A DNA stretch of 64,000 bases from the NCBI GenBank assembly GCA_009797885.1, contig WNKP01000016.1, forward strand, positions 1 through 64,000. Direction: 5' to 3'. Positions 32,200 to 41,328 of this stretch are shown one piece after another (position 1 is the first letter of the stretch; every line of letters starts with the position of its first letter). Position numbers and translations under genes: made by a program. The notes beneath the pieces were generated by a model. The model was not told the origin of the DNA. It saw nothing but the letters and a program-made list of their open reading frames with translations, and did no database searches. The DNA is from Flavobacteriaceae bacterium GF1 (GTDB lineage Bacteria; Bacteroidota; Bacteroidia; Flavobacteriales; Flavobacteriaceae).

Positions 32200-33342
32200 A
32201 TGAAACTTTTGGAAAAGATTTTAGTAGCACAGGATTTTAGCCAGTCCTCCGAAAATGTAGTATCCAGTGCCATAGAATTGGCCAAGATATTCCAATCCAC
32301 AATTGTACCCATTCACATACTCCCGGATGATGTCTTGAACGAAAAGGTGAGGACACTACTGAACGAAACGGCACTGACCAAATTGAAGGAGACCACTGAT
32401 CAAATTAAGCATGAGGGGGTAGCGGCCGAAAAACCATTGCTTATGGTTGGCTCACCCCATGAGGCCATCACTAGGGCGGCAGTAGATGTCAGTGCCAATC
32501 TCATTCTGTTGGGTTCGGGTGAAACCAAAAAAGGGGATACTTTTAGATTGGGTACTACGGCCGAGCGCATCATTCAAAAAAGTGGAAAACCCATTTTTGT
32601 GATAAAGGAAGGTGTTTTACTTAATGTACAACACATTTTGTGTCCCGTGGATTTTTCCGACCCTTCCAGACGGGCGCTTAAAAATGCAATCACGATGGCC
32701 CGTAGGTTCAAATCGGAATTGACCATACTGGCCGTGTGCGAACTACAGGGCTCCACCTGGTTCACTTCGGAGAAGGACAAAGAATTGGAGAACGAACTCA
32801 GGTATCGCATGCACAAAGAGGAATTTGATTCGTTTTTGAAGGAATTCAATCTAACCGGTCTCAATTGGACAAAGGAAATCCCCAAGGGAAATCCTTCCGA
32901 GGAAATACTCAGCACCATTTCGAAGAAAATGATCGATTTGCTTATTATAGGGACTTCCGGCAGAACTGGGTTGAACCGAATGCTTATGGGAAGTGTTACC
33001 GAAAAAGTAATACGGGAAGTTCCCTGCTCCTTCCTCACCTTAAAATCCGAAGATGCCATTTCCCTACAATTGGAAACCAACATTAGGAACATCGAGGAAC
33101 TTCATGGCACCGCTATGAAATTAATGGAAGATGGTTTTTATGAGGAGGCCATTGGCCAACTCAAAGCCTGCCTGAACATCAATAGCATGTATGTACCTGC
33201 CTATTCCGGTTTGGCCAAGGTTTATGAAAAGCTGGACCAACCGGAAAGGGCCAAAGTATATAGGAACAACGCAAAGGATATCATGGACAAGATTTGGTAT
33301 CAAAAAATAGAGGAAGAAGTCCGCAAACTACGCGGTAGCTAA
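32200..33342 (+). CDS. Tandem universal stress protein with C-terminal TPR
   Basis: 380 residues. USP domain 1 is about residues 1-145, with a weak nucleotide loop (LLGSGETKKGDTFRLGTTAE). USP domain 2 is about 147-285, with a full loop (GTSGRTGLNRMLMGSVTEK). Residues about 300-365 form one or two TPR-like helix pairs (YEEAIGQLKACLNINSMYVP). The fusion suggests binding to a protein partner. The next gene, subunit A of the V-type ATPase, begins only 14 bp after the stop, so this protein probably belongs to the ATPase operon and may regulate it. Confidence 0.9.
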   Translation: MKLLEKILVAQDFSQSSENVVSSAIELAKIFQSTIVPIHILPDDVLNEKVRTLLNETALTKLKETTDQIKHEGVAAEKPLLMVGSPHEAITRAAVDVSANLILLGSGETKKGDTFRLGTTAERIIQKSGKPIFVIKEGVLLNVQHILCPVDFSDPSRRALKNAITMARRFKSELTILAVCELQGSTWFTSEKDKELENELRYRMHKEEFDSFLKEFNLTGLNWTKEIPKGNPSEEILSTISKKMIDLLIIGTSGRTGLNRMLMGSVTEKVIREVPCSFLTLKSEDAISLQLETNIRNIEELHGTAMKLMEDGFYEEAIGQLKACLNINSMYVPAYSGLAKVYEKLDQPERAKVYRNNAKDIMDKIWYQKIEEEVRKLRGS

Positions 33343-33356
33343 AAATATCCGATACT

Positions 33357-35102
33357 ATGCACAAAGCAAAAGGGGAAGTAGTGAGCGTCAACGAGTCGCT
33401 CGTTGGTGTCAGAACTACCGATGGGGCCATTATGAATGGAGAGGTGGCCTACATCATTGTTGAGGATGGCAAGAGATTAAAATCCGAGGTCATCGATGTG
33501 AAAGAAGGCAACAGGGCCTACCTGCAGGTCTTTGAAGATACCAATTGGATGAAGGTGGGTGATCCGGTGGAATTTACAGGTCTCCCATTGGCCGTAAAAT
33601 TAGGTCCCGGTATATTGGGCTCCGTAACGGATGGGCTACAGAACCCTTTATACGAATTAGGGAAAATTGAATGGTTTTTGGAAAGGGGCCTGGAGGTCGA
33701 TCCCCTGGACAACACCCAAAAATGGCACTTTACCCCAATGGTAGAGGAAGGTGCGACCGTTACCGGCAGCACCGTTTTGGGTTCCGTTCCCGAAAAATTA
33801 TTTGAGCATAAAATCTTTGTTCCCTTTTCCATACAAGGCAACCACACCATTACCCATATCGTAAAAGAGGGCGACTATACTGTTGACGAACCCATAGCCA
33901 CGATCCAGGATAGTACGGGTAAAAGCATGGAGCTTACGATGGCCTTTGAATGGCCGGTAAAAAGGCCCATGCCCTTCACAGAGCGGTCGGTACCCATAAA
34001 ACCCATGCCCACGGGAATCCGAATTTTGGATGCCCTATTTCCTATTGCCTATGGTGGCACGGCCTGTAATCCAGGTCCATTTGGAGCTGGAAAAACAGTA
34101 CTGCAGCACAGTTTGGCCCGTCACTCCCAGGCAGATGTGGTCATTATTGCCGCCTGTGGCGAACGTGCCGGGGAGGCTGTGGAAGTTTTTAAGGATTTTC
34201 CGGAACTCATCGATCCCAGGACCGGGAAATCATTAATGGACCGTACCTATATTGTAGGGAACACCTCTTCCATGCCCGTAGCGGCCCGGGAGGCATCCGT
34301 TTATATGGCCACCACTGTAGGGGAATACTATCGAAAGCAAGGATTGAACGTTTTAATTCTGGCCGATTCCACCTCACGCTGGGCGCAGGCACTTCGTGAG
34401 ACTTCAGGTAGAAAGGAGGAGATTCCAGGCCCCGAAGCCTTCCCAATGTACATTTCTACCTTAATCTCGGCTTTTTATGACCGCGCAGGGGTTGAAATCC
34501 TGGGAGATGGCAATACGGGGTCGTTGAGCATTATCGGTACCGTTTCCCCGGCAGGCGGAAACTTTGACGAACCGGTTACCCAGGCCACCCTTTTGAGCAC
34601 CGGGGCTTTTTGGGGATTGTCCAGGGCTTTGTCCGATGCAAGGAAATACCCCGCCATAGATCGTATAGACAGTAATTCCAAATATCCTTCGCAGTTGGAA
34701 CAAGAAGAGGTAACGTATTTATTGGAATTGCTTCGTGATGGTAAAACCATAGCCTCCAATATTATTTTGATGGGGGAAAAGGGCATTACCGATGAGTCCT
34801 ACATTCGTTATCAAAAAGCCGAATTACTCGATGCGGTATTCCTTCAACAGAACAGTTTTCATGAAGTGGACGGGGTGACCCATCCCGAAAGACTGCGCCT
34901 AATGTTCAACATGATCCAAGAAATCATCGATACACCGGTCGACATCAAAGGAAAGGAAGAAATACGCTCGCATTTCAATTTTATCCGACAGGCCTTTCTC
35001 GATTGGAACTATATGAAACCGGACGAGGAGGGATTTGACAAACAAAAAACAAAACTATTGAACTTGCTTAAACAGATGGGGCATGTTGCAGAAAACGTAT
35101 GA
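33357..35102 (+). CDS. atpA: V-type ATPase catalytic subunit A
   Basis: 581 residues, the usual size. Walker A motif GPFGAGKT at residues 240-247, then ACGERAGE and the adenine-binding region with STSRWAQALRE. The N-terminal barrel and the V-type specific insertion (about 110-200) are present. It hydrolyses ATP, or synthesises it, in the A3B3 head of the rotary enzyme. It overlaps the start of subunit B by 20 bp, so translation is coupled. Confidence 0.97.
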   Translation: MHKAKGEVVSVNESLVGVRTTDGAIMNGEVAYIIVEDGKRLKSEVIDVKEGNRAYLQVFEDTNWMKVGDPVEFTGLPLAVKLGPGILGSVTDGLQNPLYELGKIEWFLERGLEVDPLDNTQKWHFTPMVEEGATVTGSTVLGSVPEKLFEHKIFVPFSIQGNHTITHIVKEGDYTVDEPIATIQDSTGKSMELTMAFEWPVKRPMPFTERSVPIKPMPTGIRILDALFPIAYGGTACNPGPFGAGKTVLQHSLARHSQADVVIIAACGERAGEAVEVFKDFPELIDPRTGKSLMDRTYIVGNTSSMPVAAREASVYMATTVGEYYRKQGLNVLILADSTSRWAQALRETSGRKEEIPGPEAFPMYISTLISAFYDRAGVEILGDGNTGSLSIIGTVSPAGGNFDEPVTQATLLSTGAFWGLSRALSDARKYPAIDRIDSNSKYPSQLEQEEVTYLLELLRDGKTIASNIILMGEKGITDESYIRYQKAELLDAVFLQQNSFHEVDGVTHPERLRLMFNMIQEIIDTPVDIKGKEEIRSHFNFIRQAFLDWNYMKPDEEGFDKQKTKLLNLLKQMGHVAENV

Positions 35103-36414
35103 GAACATAGATAGCATTGGCCGTGCCATTCTGAGCATTAAGGCCCAAGGGGTGCACAACAAGGAATTGGCAGAAGTAATCTATCCCAATGGTCAAAAGG
35201 CTTTTGCCCAGGTGATTGCCTTGGATGGTGATGAGGTGACCCTACAACTGTTTGGGGGCGGATTTGGCGTTTCAACGGATTGCAAGGTTCGCTTTCTGGG
35301 AAAGCCCATACAAGTCGGATTTTCCGATGACATGTTGGGAAGGGTCTATTCGGGAAATGGTCAGCCCATTGATAGAGGTCCTGAATTGCTTTCCGATATG
35401 GTACGGGTGGCCGGACCTTCCATCAATCCGGTAAAAAGACTCATTCCCAAAGATATGATTCGTACAGGGGTACCTATGATCGATGTGTTCAACACCCTGG
35501 TACGTTCCCAAAAGATACCCATTTTTGCTAAAGCGGGCGAACCCTATAACCGCCTGTTGGCCAATATAGCCACCCAAACCGATGCCGATGTTATTATCAT
35601 TGGAGGGGTTGGACTCAAATATGATGAATTCCATTATTTCAGGCAACGTATTGAGGAGGCCGGTAGTAAGAACAAAACCATCATGTTCATCCATACCCAC
35701 AGGGATTCCATTGTAGAGGGCCTCATGGTACCTGATTTGGCCCTGGCCGTGGCGGAACAATTTGCATTACAGGGTAAAAATGTATTTGTATTGTTGTCCG
35801 ATATGACCCAATGGTCGGATTATCTGCGGCAAGTGGCCAATGCCCAGGACCAGATTCCGGCAAATCAGGGATATCCCGGTGACCTATACTCCCAGTTGGC
35901 GAGCCGATATGAAAAGGCTGCCGACATTGATGGTGCGGGTAGTTTGACCATTTTAGGGGTAACCACCATGGATGACGTTACCCATCCCGTTCCGGACAAT
36001 ACGGGATATATTACCGAAGGACAATTTTATATGAAGGATGGCTATCTGGAACTGTTCGGTTCTTTAAGCCGTTTAAAACAACAGGTGAATGATCGAACGC
36101 GTCCTGACCACAGAAGCATTATGAATGCCATGGCTCGATTGCTGTCAGAGGCCGAGGAACGCGTAAAGGCACAGAAGTTTGGCTCGGTCAAGGACGATTA
36201 CTCCCTACGATTATTGGAATACCGAAAAACCTTTCAAACGGAATTGATGGACCCTTTCCGCTATTTGGAATTGGAAGATGCCCTGGATTTATGCTGGGAC
36301 ATCCTTGCCCAACACTTCAAAAAGGAAGAAGTAGGGCTGTCCTCTAAGCTGATTGAGGCGTATTGGCCTGAAAAAGGGAAGTTCAAAATTTTAAAAGAAA
36401 TGATCCATGAGTGA
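35083..36414 (+). CDS. atpB: V-type ATPase subunit B
   Basis: 443 residues. The P-loop is absent, as expected for the non-catalytic B subunit: the equivalent site reads FAKAGEPYNRLLANIATQ. SDMTQWSDYLRQVANAQDQ and the YPGDLYSQLASRYEKA segment are typical. It alternates with subunit A in the head. It overlaps A by 20 bp and E by 8 bp. Confidence 0.97.
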   Translation: MLQKTYENIDSIGRAILSIKAQGVHNKELAEVIYPNGQKAFAQVIALDGDEVTLQLFGGGFGVSTDCKVRFLGKPIQVGFSDDMLGRVYSGNGQPIDRGPELLSDMVRVAGPSINPVKRLIPKDMIRTGVPMIDVFNTLVRSQKIPIFAKAGEPYNRLLANIATQTDADVIIIGGVGLKYDEFHYFRQRIEEAGSKNKTIMFIHTHRDSIVEGLMVPDLALAVAEQFALQGKNVFVLLSDMTQWSDYLRQVANAQDQIPANQGYPGDLYSQLASRYEKAADIDGAGSLTILGVTTMDDVTHPVPDNTGYITEGQFYMKDGYLELFGSLSRLKQQVNDRTRPDHRSIMNAMARLLSEAEERVKAQKFGSVKDDYSLRLLEYRKTFQTELMDPFRYLELEDALDLCWDILAQHFKKEEVGLSSKLIEAYWPEKGKFKILKEMIHE

Positions 36415-37006
36415 AAACACGTTGGAAAAACTGATTGCCACCCTTAAATCAGAAGCCATAGAAGCAGCTGACAATGAAGCGGTAAACATTGTGGAGAGTG
36501 CACATGCACAAGCAAAAAAAATTATCAAGGAAGCGGAAGCCAAACGGGAGGAACTGCTGAGCGGTGCTGAAAAAGAAGCGCAAGCCACCCTGATCAAAGG
36601 TGAGGGTGCCTTAAAGCAGGCGGCACGGGATCTTACCGTTTCAGTGCGGAACGATTTGCTAAAACTGCTCAAAACCGTATTGGAAAAAGAGGTGGAGGCC
36701 AAATTTACCCCTAAACTAATGGAACAGGCCATCACCAATACCATAGAGAATGTGGGTAGCGGGGTCACCCTAACACTTTCCATAAATGCGGAAACAGAGT
36801 TGGCCAAAACAGTCCAGAAGCAATTACAGGCGATGGATAATTTAGATTCCATCATCACGGACCCCAGTCTGCTCAAGGGGTTTTCAATCACCAAGACCGA
36901 TCAAGGGTGGAGCTACCAAATTTCGCCAAACGCGGTAGCGGAACTGCTGAATGCCCATCTTAGCCCAAAGTGGGTGAACCTCCTTAAAAACGATTTGGAT
37001 ACATGA
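36407..37006 (+). CDS. atpE: V-type ATPase peripheral stalk subunit E
   Basis: 199 residues. The N-terminal 90 residues are a long charged helix rich in Ala, Glu and Lys (AHAQAKKIIKEAEAKREEL), the usual shape of a V-ATPase E stalk. The rest is a compact domain. It ties the A3B3 head to subunit I. It overlaps subunit B by 8 bp and the DUF2764 gene by 4 bp. Confidence 0.9.
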   Translation: MSENTLEKLIATLKSEAIEAADNEAVNIVESAHAQAKKIIKEAEAKREELLSGAEKEAQATLIKGEGALKQAARDLTVSVRNDLLKLLKTVLEKEVEAKFTPKLMEQAITNTIENVGSGVTLTLSINAETELAKTVQKQLQAMDNLDSIITDPSLLKGFSITKTDQGWSYQISPNAVAELLNAHLSPKWVNLLKNDLDT

Positions 37007-37584
37007 TTGCGGGAAACCTGGAATATGTGATGGGCAGCTTACCACATCTATCTTTTAAAGACACGGATGAGGAACGCTCCAAGGTGGTTTCCCTATTACA
37101 GAAATATGCAGGTCCTTCCGAAACCGGGAAGGGCATTATTGCCATTTTGGACGGGGAAGCCGGTAAGTTTTTAAGTTCCGGTAGTCATCGCATATTTCAA
37201 CAGATCAATTTGGCAAGCATCCACTCCGAAACTTTTCAAAAAAGTAAGAACAGCGTCCTGGCCACATTTTCCACCTATGTATTAGCACTTAAAAAAGGCG
37301 TACAGCAATTGCGCATCTCCCGGAAAAATGGAGCAGACCCCTCCATAACAAAGAAACTCCCCCTGTCCCTGGTCCCCGGAACACCACTGGAAGAGGAAAT
37401 TCAACTCTTAAAACTGCAATGGGACCAATTGGAAGAACTTTCCATGGGGCACTATACGGATTTTGCGGCCTTATGCATCTACAAGCTAAAACTATTACTG
37501 TTGTTGCGCTGGTGGAGCTTTGATGAAAAACAGGGATATGCCAATTTTTTGAACAGTACAAAAAAGACTGAAGATGGCGGATAA
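37003..37584 (+). CDS. DUF2764 protein of the V-ATPase operon
   Basis: 193 residues. The N-terminus (NLEYVMGSLPHLSFK) and all-helical C-terminal part match DUF2764, found next to V-type ATPase genes in Bacteroidetes and Chlamydiae. No subunit C/d gene is present in this operon, and DUF2764 sits where C/d would be. That makes a C/d-like central-rotor-cap role likely but inferred. It overlaps E by 4 bp and D by 11 bp. Confidence 0.88.
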   Translation: MIAGNLEYVMGSLPHLSFKDTDEERSKVVSLLQKYAGPSETGKGIIAILDGEAGKFLSSGSHRIFQQINLASIHSETFQKSKNSVLATFSTYVLALKKGVQQLRISRKNGADPSITKKLPLSLVPGTPLEEEIQLLKLQWDQLEELSMGHYTDFAALCIYKLKLLLLLRWWSFDEKQGYANFLNSTKKTEDGG

Positions 37585-38185
37585 GATTTTGATGAACAAA
37601 AATACGCTGGCTGCCCTAAAAACAGAGCTTAAGGAATACAATACGGCCCTGCCCGTCTTTGAAATGAAGGAACAGCAGTTAAAAGAGGTGGTACAGACCA
37701 TAGAAAATAACATCGCCAGATTGAATCAGGCAATCGCTACCACAAACGAAGGAACAAAAAAGTGGGTGGCGGTCATGGCCGAAGAAACAATTGATCTGGC
37801 AGAAATGGTAAAGGTGGAACGTATCATCACCAACAAAAGGGAAATCGCTGGGGTGTCCATCGACGTATTTGAGGACCTTGTTTTTGAAGATGCCGAAATT
37901 GACTTTTTCAATACCCCCCTTTGGGTAGATGTGGCCATACAAGTGATTCAGGAACAAAAAACCAATCGTACACTGGTCGAGATCGAGGAACGAAATCTGG
38001 AACTGCTCTGGGAAGAACTGGCCGAGGCCCGAAGGATGAAAAATGCCCTTAAGGAAGTATTTATTCCCGAGACCAAGGATAACATCCGAAAAATTGAGAT
38101 TTATCTTGGTGACGTGGAACGACTGGCCATAGGCTGCGCGAAATTGGTAAAGAAGAAAAAGGAGGAGAAAAAAGTCGTGGTATGA
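37574..38185 (+). CDS. atpD: V-type ATPase subunit D
   Basis: 203 residues. Two long coiled-coil helices (residues about 5-70 and 130-195), with LMNKNTLAALKTELKEYNT near the N-terminus, form the central rotor shaft. It links catalysis in A3B3 with ring rotation. It overlaps the next gene by 4 bp. No subunit F gene is visible. Confidence 0.93.
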   Translation: MADKILMNKNTLAALKTELKEYNTALPVFEMKEQQLKEVVQTIENNIARLNQAIATTNEGTKKWVAVMAEETIDLAEMVKVERIITNKREIAGVSIDVFEDLVFEDAEIDFFNTPLWVDVAIQVIQEQKTNRTLVEIEERNLELLWEELAEARRMKNALKEVFIPETKDNIRKIEIYLGDVERLAIGCAKLVKKKKEEKKVVV

Positions 38186-40029
38186 TCGTGAGGATGAAGG
38201 AAATATTGCTTTTTACCACCGCGCGTTCCGTGGACGAAACCATTTTACAATTGGGTGAATTGGGGGTTGTGGACATCAAGGAAATCAACCGCCCTGGAAA
38301 TGGAACCGTGGAAAGACGTATGGAAGCAGTACACCGTACGGAAAGTGCCATTTCCCTTTTAAGGGACCATGTACCAAAGAAACATGAGGTTGCCAACCGC
38401 GTAAAATATACTACCAAGGATCCCAAGCAACTCGTGGACCGTGTCCTACAGACTGGGGAGATCAGGCAAAAATGTCAGGAAAAAATTGATGAACTCAGCC
38501 AACAGCTGAACTGGTACGGCATCTGGGGCCAAAATGCAGCTACAAAGGATATTCCCTACCTAAAAAAGAAGGGCATTTACCTCCGGTTATACCTTGTGGA
38601 CAAATCGGCTGCCGACACTTTGGATCAAAAACACACTATAGTGAGGTTCCCAGAGCGTGATGGTAAGGTTCCCCTGGTATTGATTGCCCGAAATGCATCC
38701 GAGAAATTGAACCATAAGGAAGAATCCCTGCCCAGGGCATCCTTTGGGGACCTTAGTCAGCAAATGGAAAGAAAAAAGCGGCAATTGACCGAGGTGGAGA
38801 ATTTCCTGGAGGACCAAACCGCAAATATAGCATGGCTTGAAGCATACCATCTGCTCTTACAAGATCGGTTGAGCACGCAACAGGCATTGGAAGGTATGGG
38901 GGACATTGAGGGAAGGTTAAAATACCTCAAAGGTTATATTCCCAGGACTGCTGAGGACAATTTTATTGCCGCCGCAGAAGCAAACCACTGGGGATACCAT
39001 ATTGCTGATCCGGAAAAACCTGAGGACGTGCCCGTCTACATCAAAAACCCCAAATGGATCAGTATTATCAATCCGGTCATGAAATTTATTGATATTGTGC
39101 CGGGGTACAAGGAAGTAGACGTTTCCATTTATTTTTTGGTTGCCTTTGCCCTGTTTTTTGCCATGTTGGTGGGTGATGCGGGTTATGGCCTGATCTTTTT
39201 GTTGGTCACTTTTTTCCTTCGAAAGAAATTGACCGCCCAAATGCGGATTCTGATCTTTGTGCTCAGTGGGACCACCATTATTTGGGGTGTGCTGAGCGGC
39301 ACCTATTTTGGAGCTGAACAAATAGCCGCCCTCCCCTTTCTCAACAACTTGATCATCCCTGAAATTGCAAGTTTTGGTGTGGACAATATTTCCTTTATGA
39401 TGCACCTATCCTTTATGATAGGGGCCATTCATCTTACGGTTGCCCATGGTATTCGAGTGTTCCAATTCATCAATTCCATACGTGCACTGAGTGAAGTAGG
39501 TTGGATAGCGTTGGTATGGGGCCTCTTTTTAATCACCGAACAATTGGTGCTTGGCAAGGCCATGCCCGATTGGGGATTATGGTTATTTGTTGGAGGAGCA
39601 GCGTTGGTAGCCCTTTTTTCTGTGGAAAGCAAAAACTTTTTCAAAAGTATGGGAGTTTCCATAGCCAATCTACCCCTGAGCTTGATCAGTGGATTTTCGG
39701 ACATTGTTTCCTATGTAAGGCTCTTTGCCGTGGGGATGGCCACTGCTGCGGTTGCAGCCAGTTTTAACAATATGATTTTACCGGAAGGAATGACAGGTAT
39801 GGGTATAGTGAACTTAATCATGGCGGCCATTGCCTTGCTGTTGGGGCATGGGTTGAACATTGCCCTGGCATTGATGGCCGTCATGGTTCATGGCATACGG
39901 TTGAACATGTTGGAGTTTGCGGGACATCTGGGAGTCCAATTCTCCGGTGAGGCCTATAAACCCTTTAAACTCATTTCTCCGGAAAACAGCTATAAGAATA
40001 AAACAACAATATCCATTCAAACAGGATAA
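38182..40029 (+). CDS. atpI: V-type ATPase subunit I (a-subunit homologue)
   Basis: 615 residues. The N-terminal about 300 residues are cytoplasmic with coiled coils. The C-terminal half has about seven membrane helices. The essential ion-path Arg sits at residue 513 in SYVRLFAVG. It forms the stator half-channels facing the K ring. It overlaps D by 4 bp. The next gene, K, starts 25 bp after the stop. Confidence 0.95.
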   Translation: MIVRMKEILLFTTARSVDETILQLGELGVVDIKEINRPGNGTVERRMEAVHRTESAISLLRDHVPKKHEVANRVKYTTKDPKQLVDRVLQTGEIRQKCQEKIDELSQQLNWYGIWGQNAATKDIPYLKKKGIYLRLYLVDKSAADTLDQKHTIVRFPERDGKVPLVLIARNASEKLNHKEESLPRASFGDLSQQMERKKRQLTEVENFLEDQTANIAWLEAYHLLLQDRLSTQQALEGMGDIEGRLKYLKGYIPRTAEDNFIAAAEANHWGYHIADPEKPEDVPVYIKNPKWISIINPVMKFIDIVPGYKEVDVSIYFLVAFALFFAMLVGDAGYGLIFLLVTFFLRKKLTAQMRILIFVLSGTTIIWGVLSGTYFGAEQIAALPFLNNLIIPEIASFGVDNISFMMHLSFMIGAIHLTVAHGIRVFQFINSIRALSEVGWIALVWGLFLITEQLVLGKAMPDWGLWLFVGGAALVALFSVESKNFFKSMGVSIANLPLSLISGFSDIVSYVRLFAVGMATAAVAASFNNMILPEGMTGMGIVNLIMAAIALLLGHGLNIALALMAVMVHGIRLNMLEFAGHLGVQFSGEAYKPFKLISPENSYKNKTTISIQTG

Positions 40030-40054
40030 AAAACAAAATCAAAAATTCTAGATT

Positions 40055-40522
40055 ATGGTAGGTATGGCAATTTTGACAACAACGGTAACAGGACTTGGTG
40101 ATATGGGAATGTCATTGAGCATTGCTTCAATTGGATCTGCAATAGGAACGGGAATAGCCGGTATGGCCGCAATAGGAGCCTGGAAAAAAATGATTACCAA
40201 CGGACAGAAGGCGGCAACTGCCCTACTTATTTTTGTAGGGGCCCCTCTTTCACAGGTCATTTATGGTATGATCCTTAAAAATGCGATTGCAGATGCCGAC
40301 CTGGCACCTGACTCCTATCTTTGGCAAATTATCATTGGACTTGTAGCCGGGGCAGCGATGGCAGGCTCGGCCATATTTCAAGGGAAGACCGGGGCTCGGG
40401 CATGTGACGCCATTGCCTCCGGTGCCAACGATACGGCCAAGTATATCATGATCATTGGTATCGTGGAAACGGTTGCCCTTTTTGTAATGATATTTACGAT
40501 GACCGGACTGCCGACGGGATAA
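40055..40522 (+). CDS. atpK: V-type ATPase ion-binding ring subunit K
   Basis: 155 residues with four membrane helices, the duplicated two-hairpin form. The ion-binding Glu is present only in the second hairpin (Glu138, VETVALF). Hairpin 1 has PLSQVIYG (Ser66, Gln67), and Gln109 lies in the third helix. These match the sodium ligands known in the Enterococcus hirae K ring (Thr64, Gln65, Gln110, Glu139), so sodium coupling is likely. Last gene of the operon. Confidence 0.95.
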   Translation: MVGMAILTTTVTGLGDMGMSLSIASIGSAIGTGIAGMAAIGAWKKMITNGQKAATALLIFVGAPLSQVIYGMILKNAIADADLAPDSYLWQIIIGLVAGAAMAGSAIFQGKTGARACDAIASGANDTAKYIMIIGIVETVALFVMIFTMTGLPTG

Positions 40523-40647
40523 CTCCTCGCAACAGCCACACTTTACAAATCCAAACTTTGATGTCCGGACGGTAAAATGTCATGTTTTATTTGGCGTACA
40601 CCCTTTACATTTGGACCATAAAATGGATGTGTTGAAACCCTTCTACT

Positions 40648-41328
40648 ATGAAAATATTGGTAATAGAAGACAATGTGGAACTGCTACGGGATATCAAAGG
40701 TTTTCTGGAGGAGGAAGGAAACATCTGTGAAATAGCGCCCAGCTACAAGACCGCCCATGATAAAATAGGGTTCTTTCCCTATGATATTTTAGTGGTTGAC
40801 ATTACCCTTCCGGATGGCAATGGTCTGGATATCATAAGTGAGGTAAAAAAAGAAAGTATTGATGCCGGTATTATTATAATTTCGGCGAAAAACGCGGTGG
40901 GGGATAGAATCCACGGATTGGAAATTGGTGCTGACGATTATTTGACCAAACCTTTTTATCTGGCGGAACTCAATGCACGGATCAAAGCCCTTTACCGAAG
41001 AAAAGTCTACAATGGCAGTACGGAAATCCTCTTTAATGAAATCAAGATTAAACCGGACAGCCACGAGGTTTTTATCCATGACCGTATTTTGAACCTTACC
41101 AAAAAGGAATTTGACATCATTCACTTTTTTGTGGTCAATAGACATCGCCTCTTGACCAAAGAGGCCATTGCAGAACACCTTTGGGGGGATGACATTGAAA
41201 TGGCGGACTCCTATAAATTCATCTACACCCATCTGGCCAATCTTAGGAAAAAAATTGCCGAATTGGGCGGGAACGACTATATTCAATCCATCTACAGTGT
41301 TGGATACAAATTCACGGATCGCGAATGA
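40648..41328 (+). CDS. OmpR/PhoB-type response regulator
   Basis: 226 residues. The receiver domain (1-120) carries the phospho-acceptor Asp51 in VVDITLPDG and the TKPF Lys near residue 101. The C-terminal winged helix (about 125-226) ends with YIQSIYSVGYKF, the usual OmpR-family wing. Its stop overlaps the start of the kinase gene by 4 bp. It probably regulates genes in response to the partner kinase; the target is not visible. Confidence 0.95.
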   Translation: MKILVIEDNVELLRDIKGFLEEEGNICEIAPSYKTAHDKIGFFPYDILVVDITLPDGNGLDIISEVKKESIDAGIIIISAKNAVGDRIHGLEIGADDYLTKPFYLAELNARIKALYRRKVYNGSTEILFNEIKIKPDSHEVFIHDRILNLTKKEFDIIHFFVVNRHRLLTKEAIAEHLWGDDIEMADSYKFIYTHLANLRKKIAELGGNDYIQSIYSVGYKFTDRE

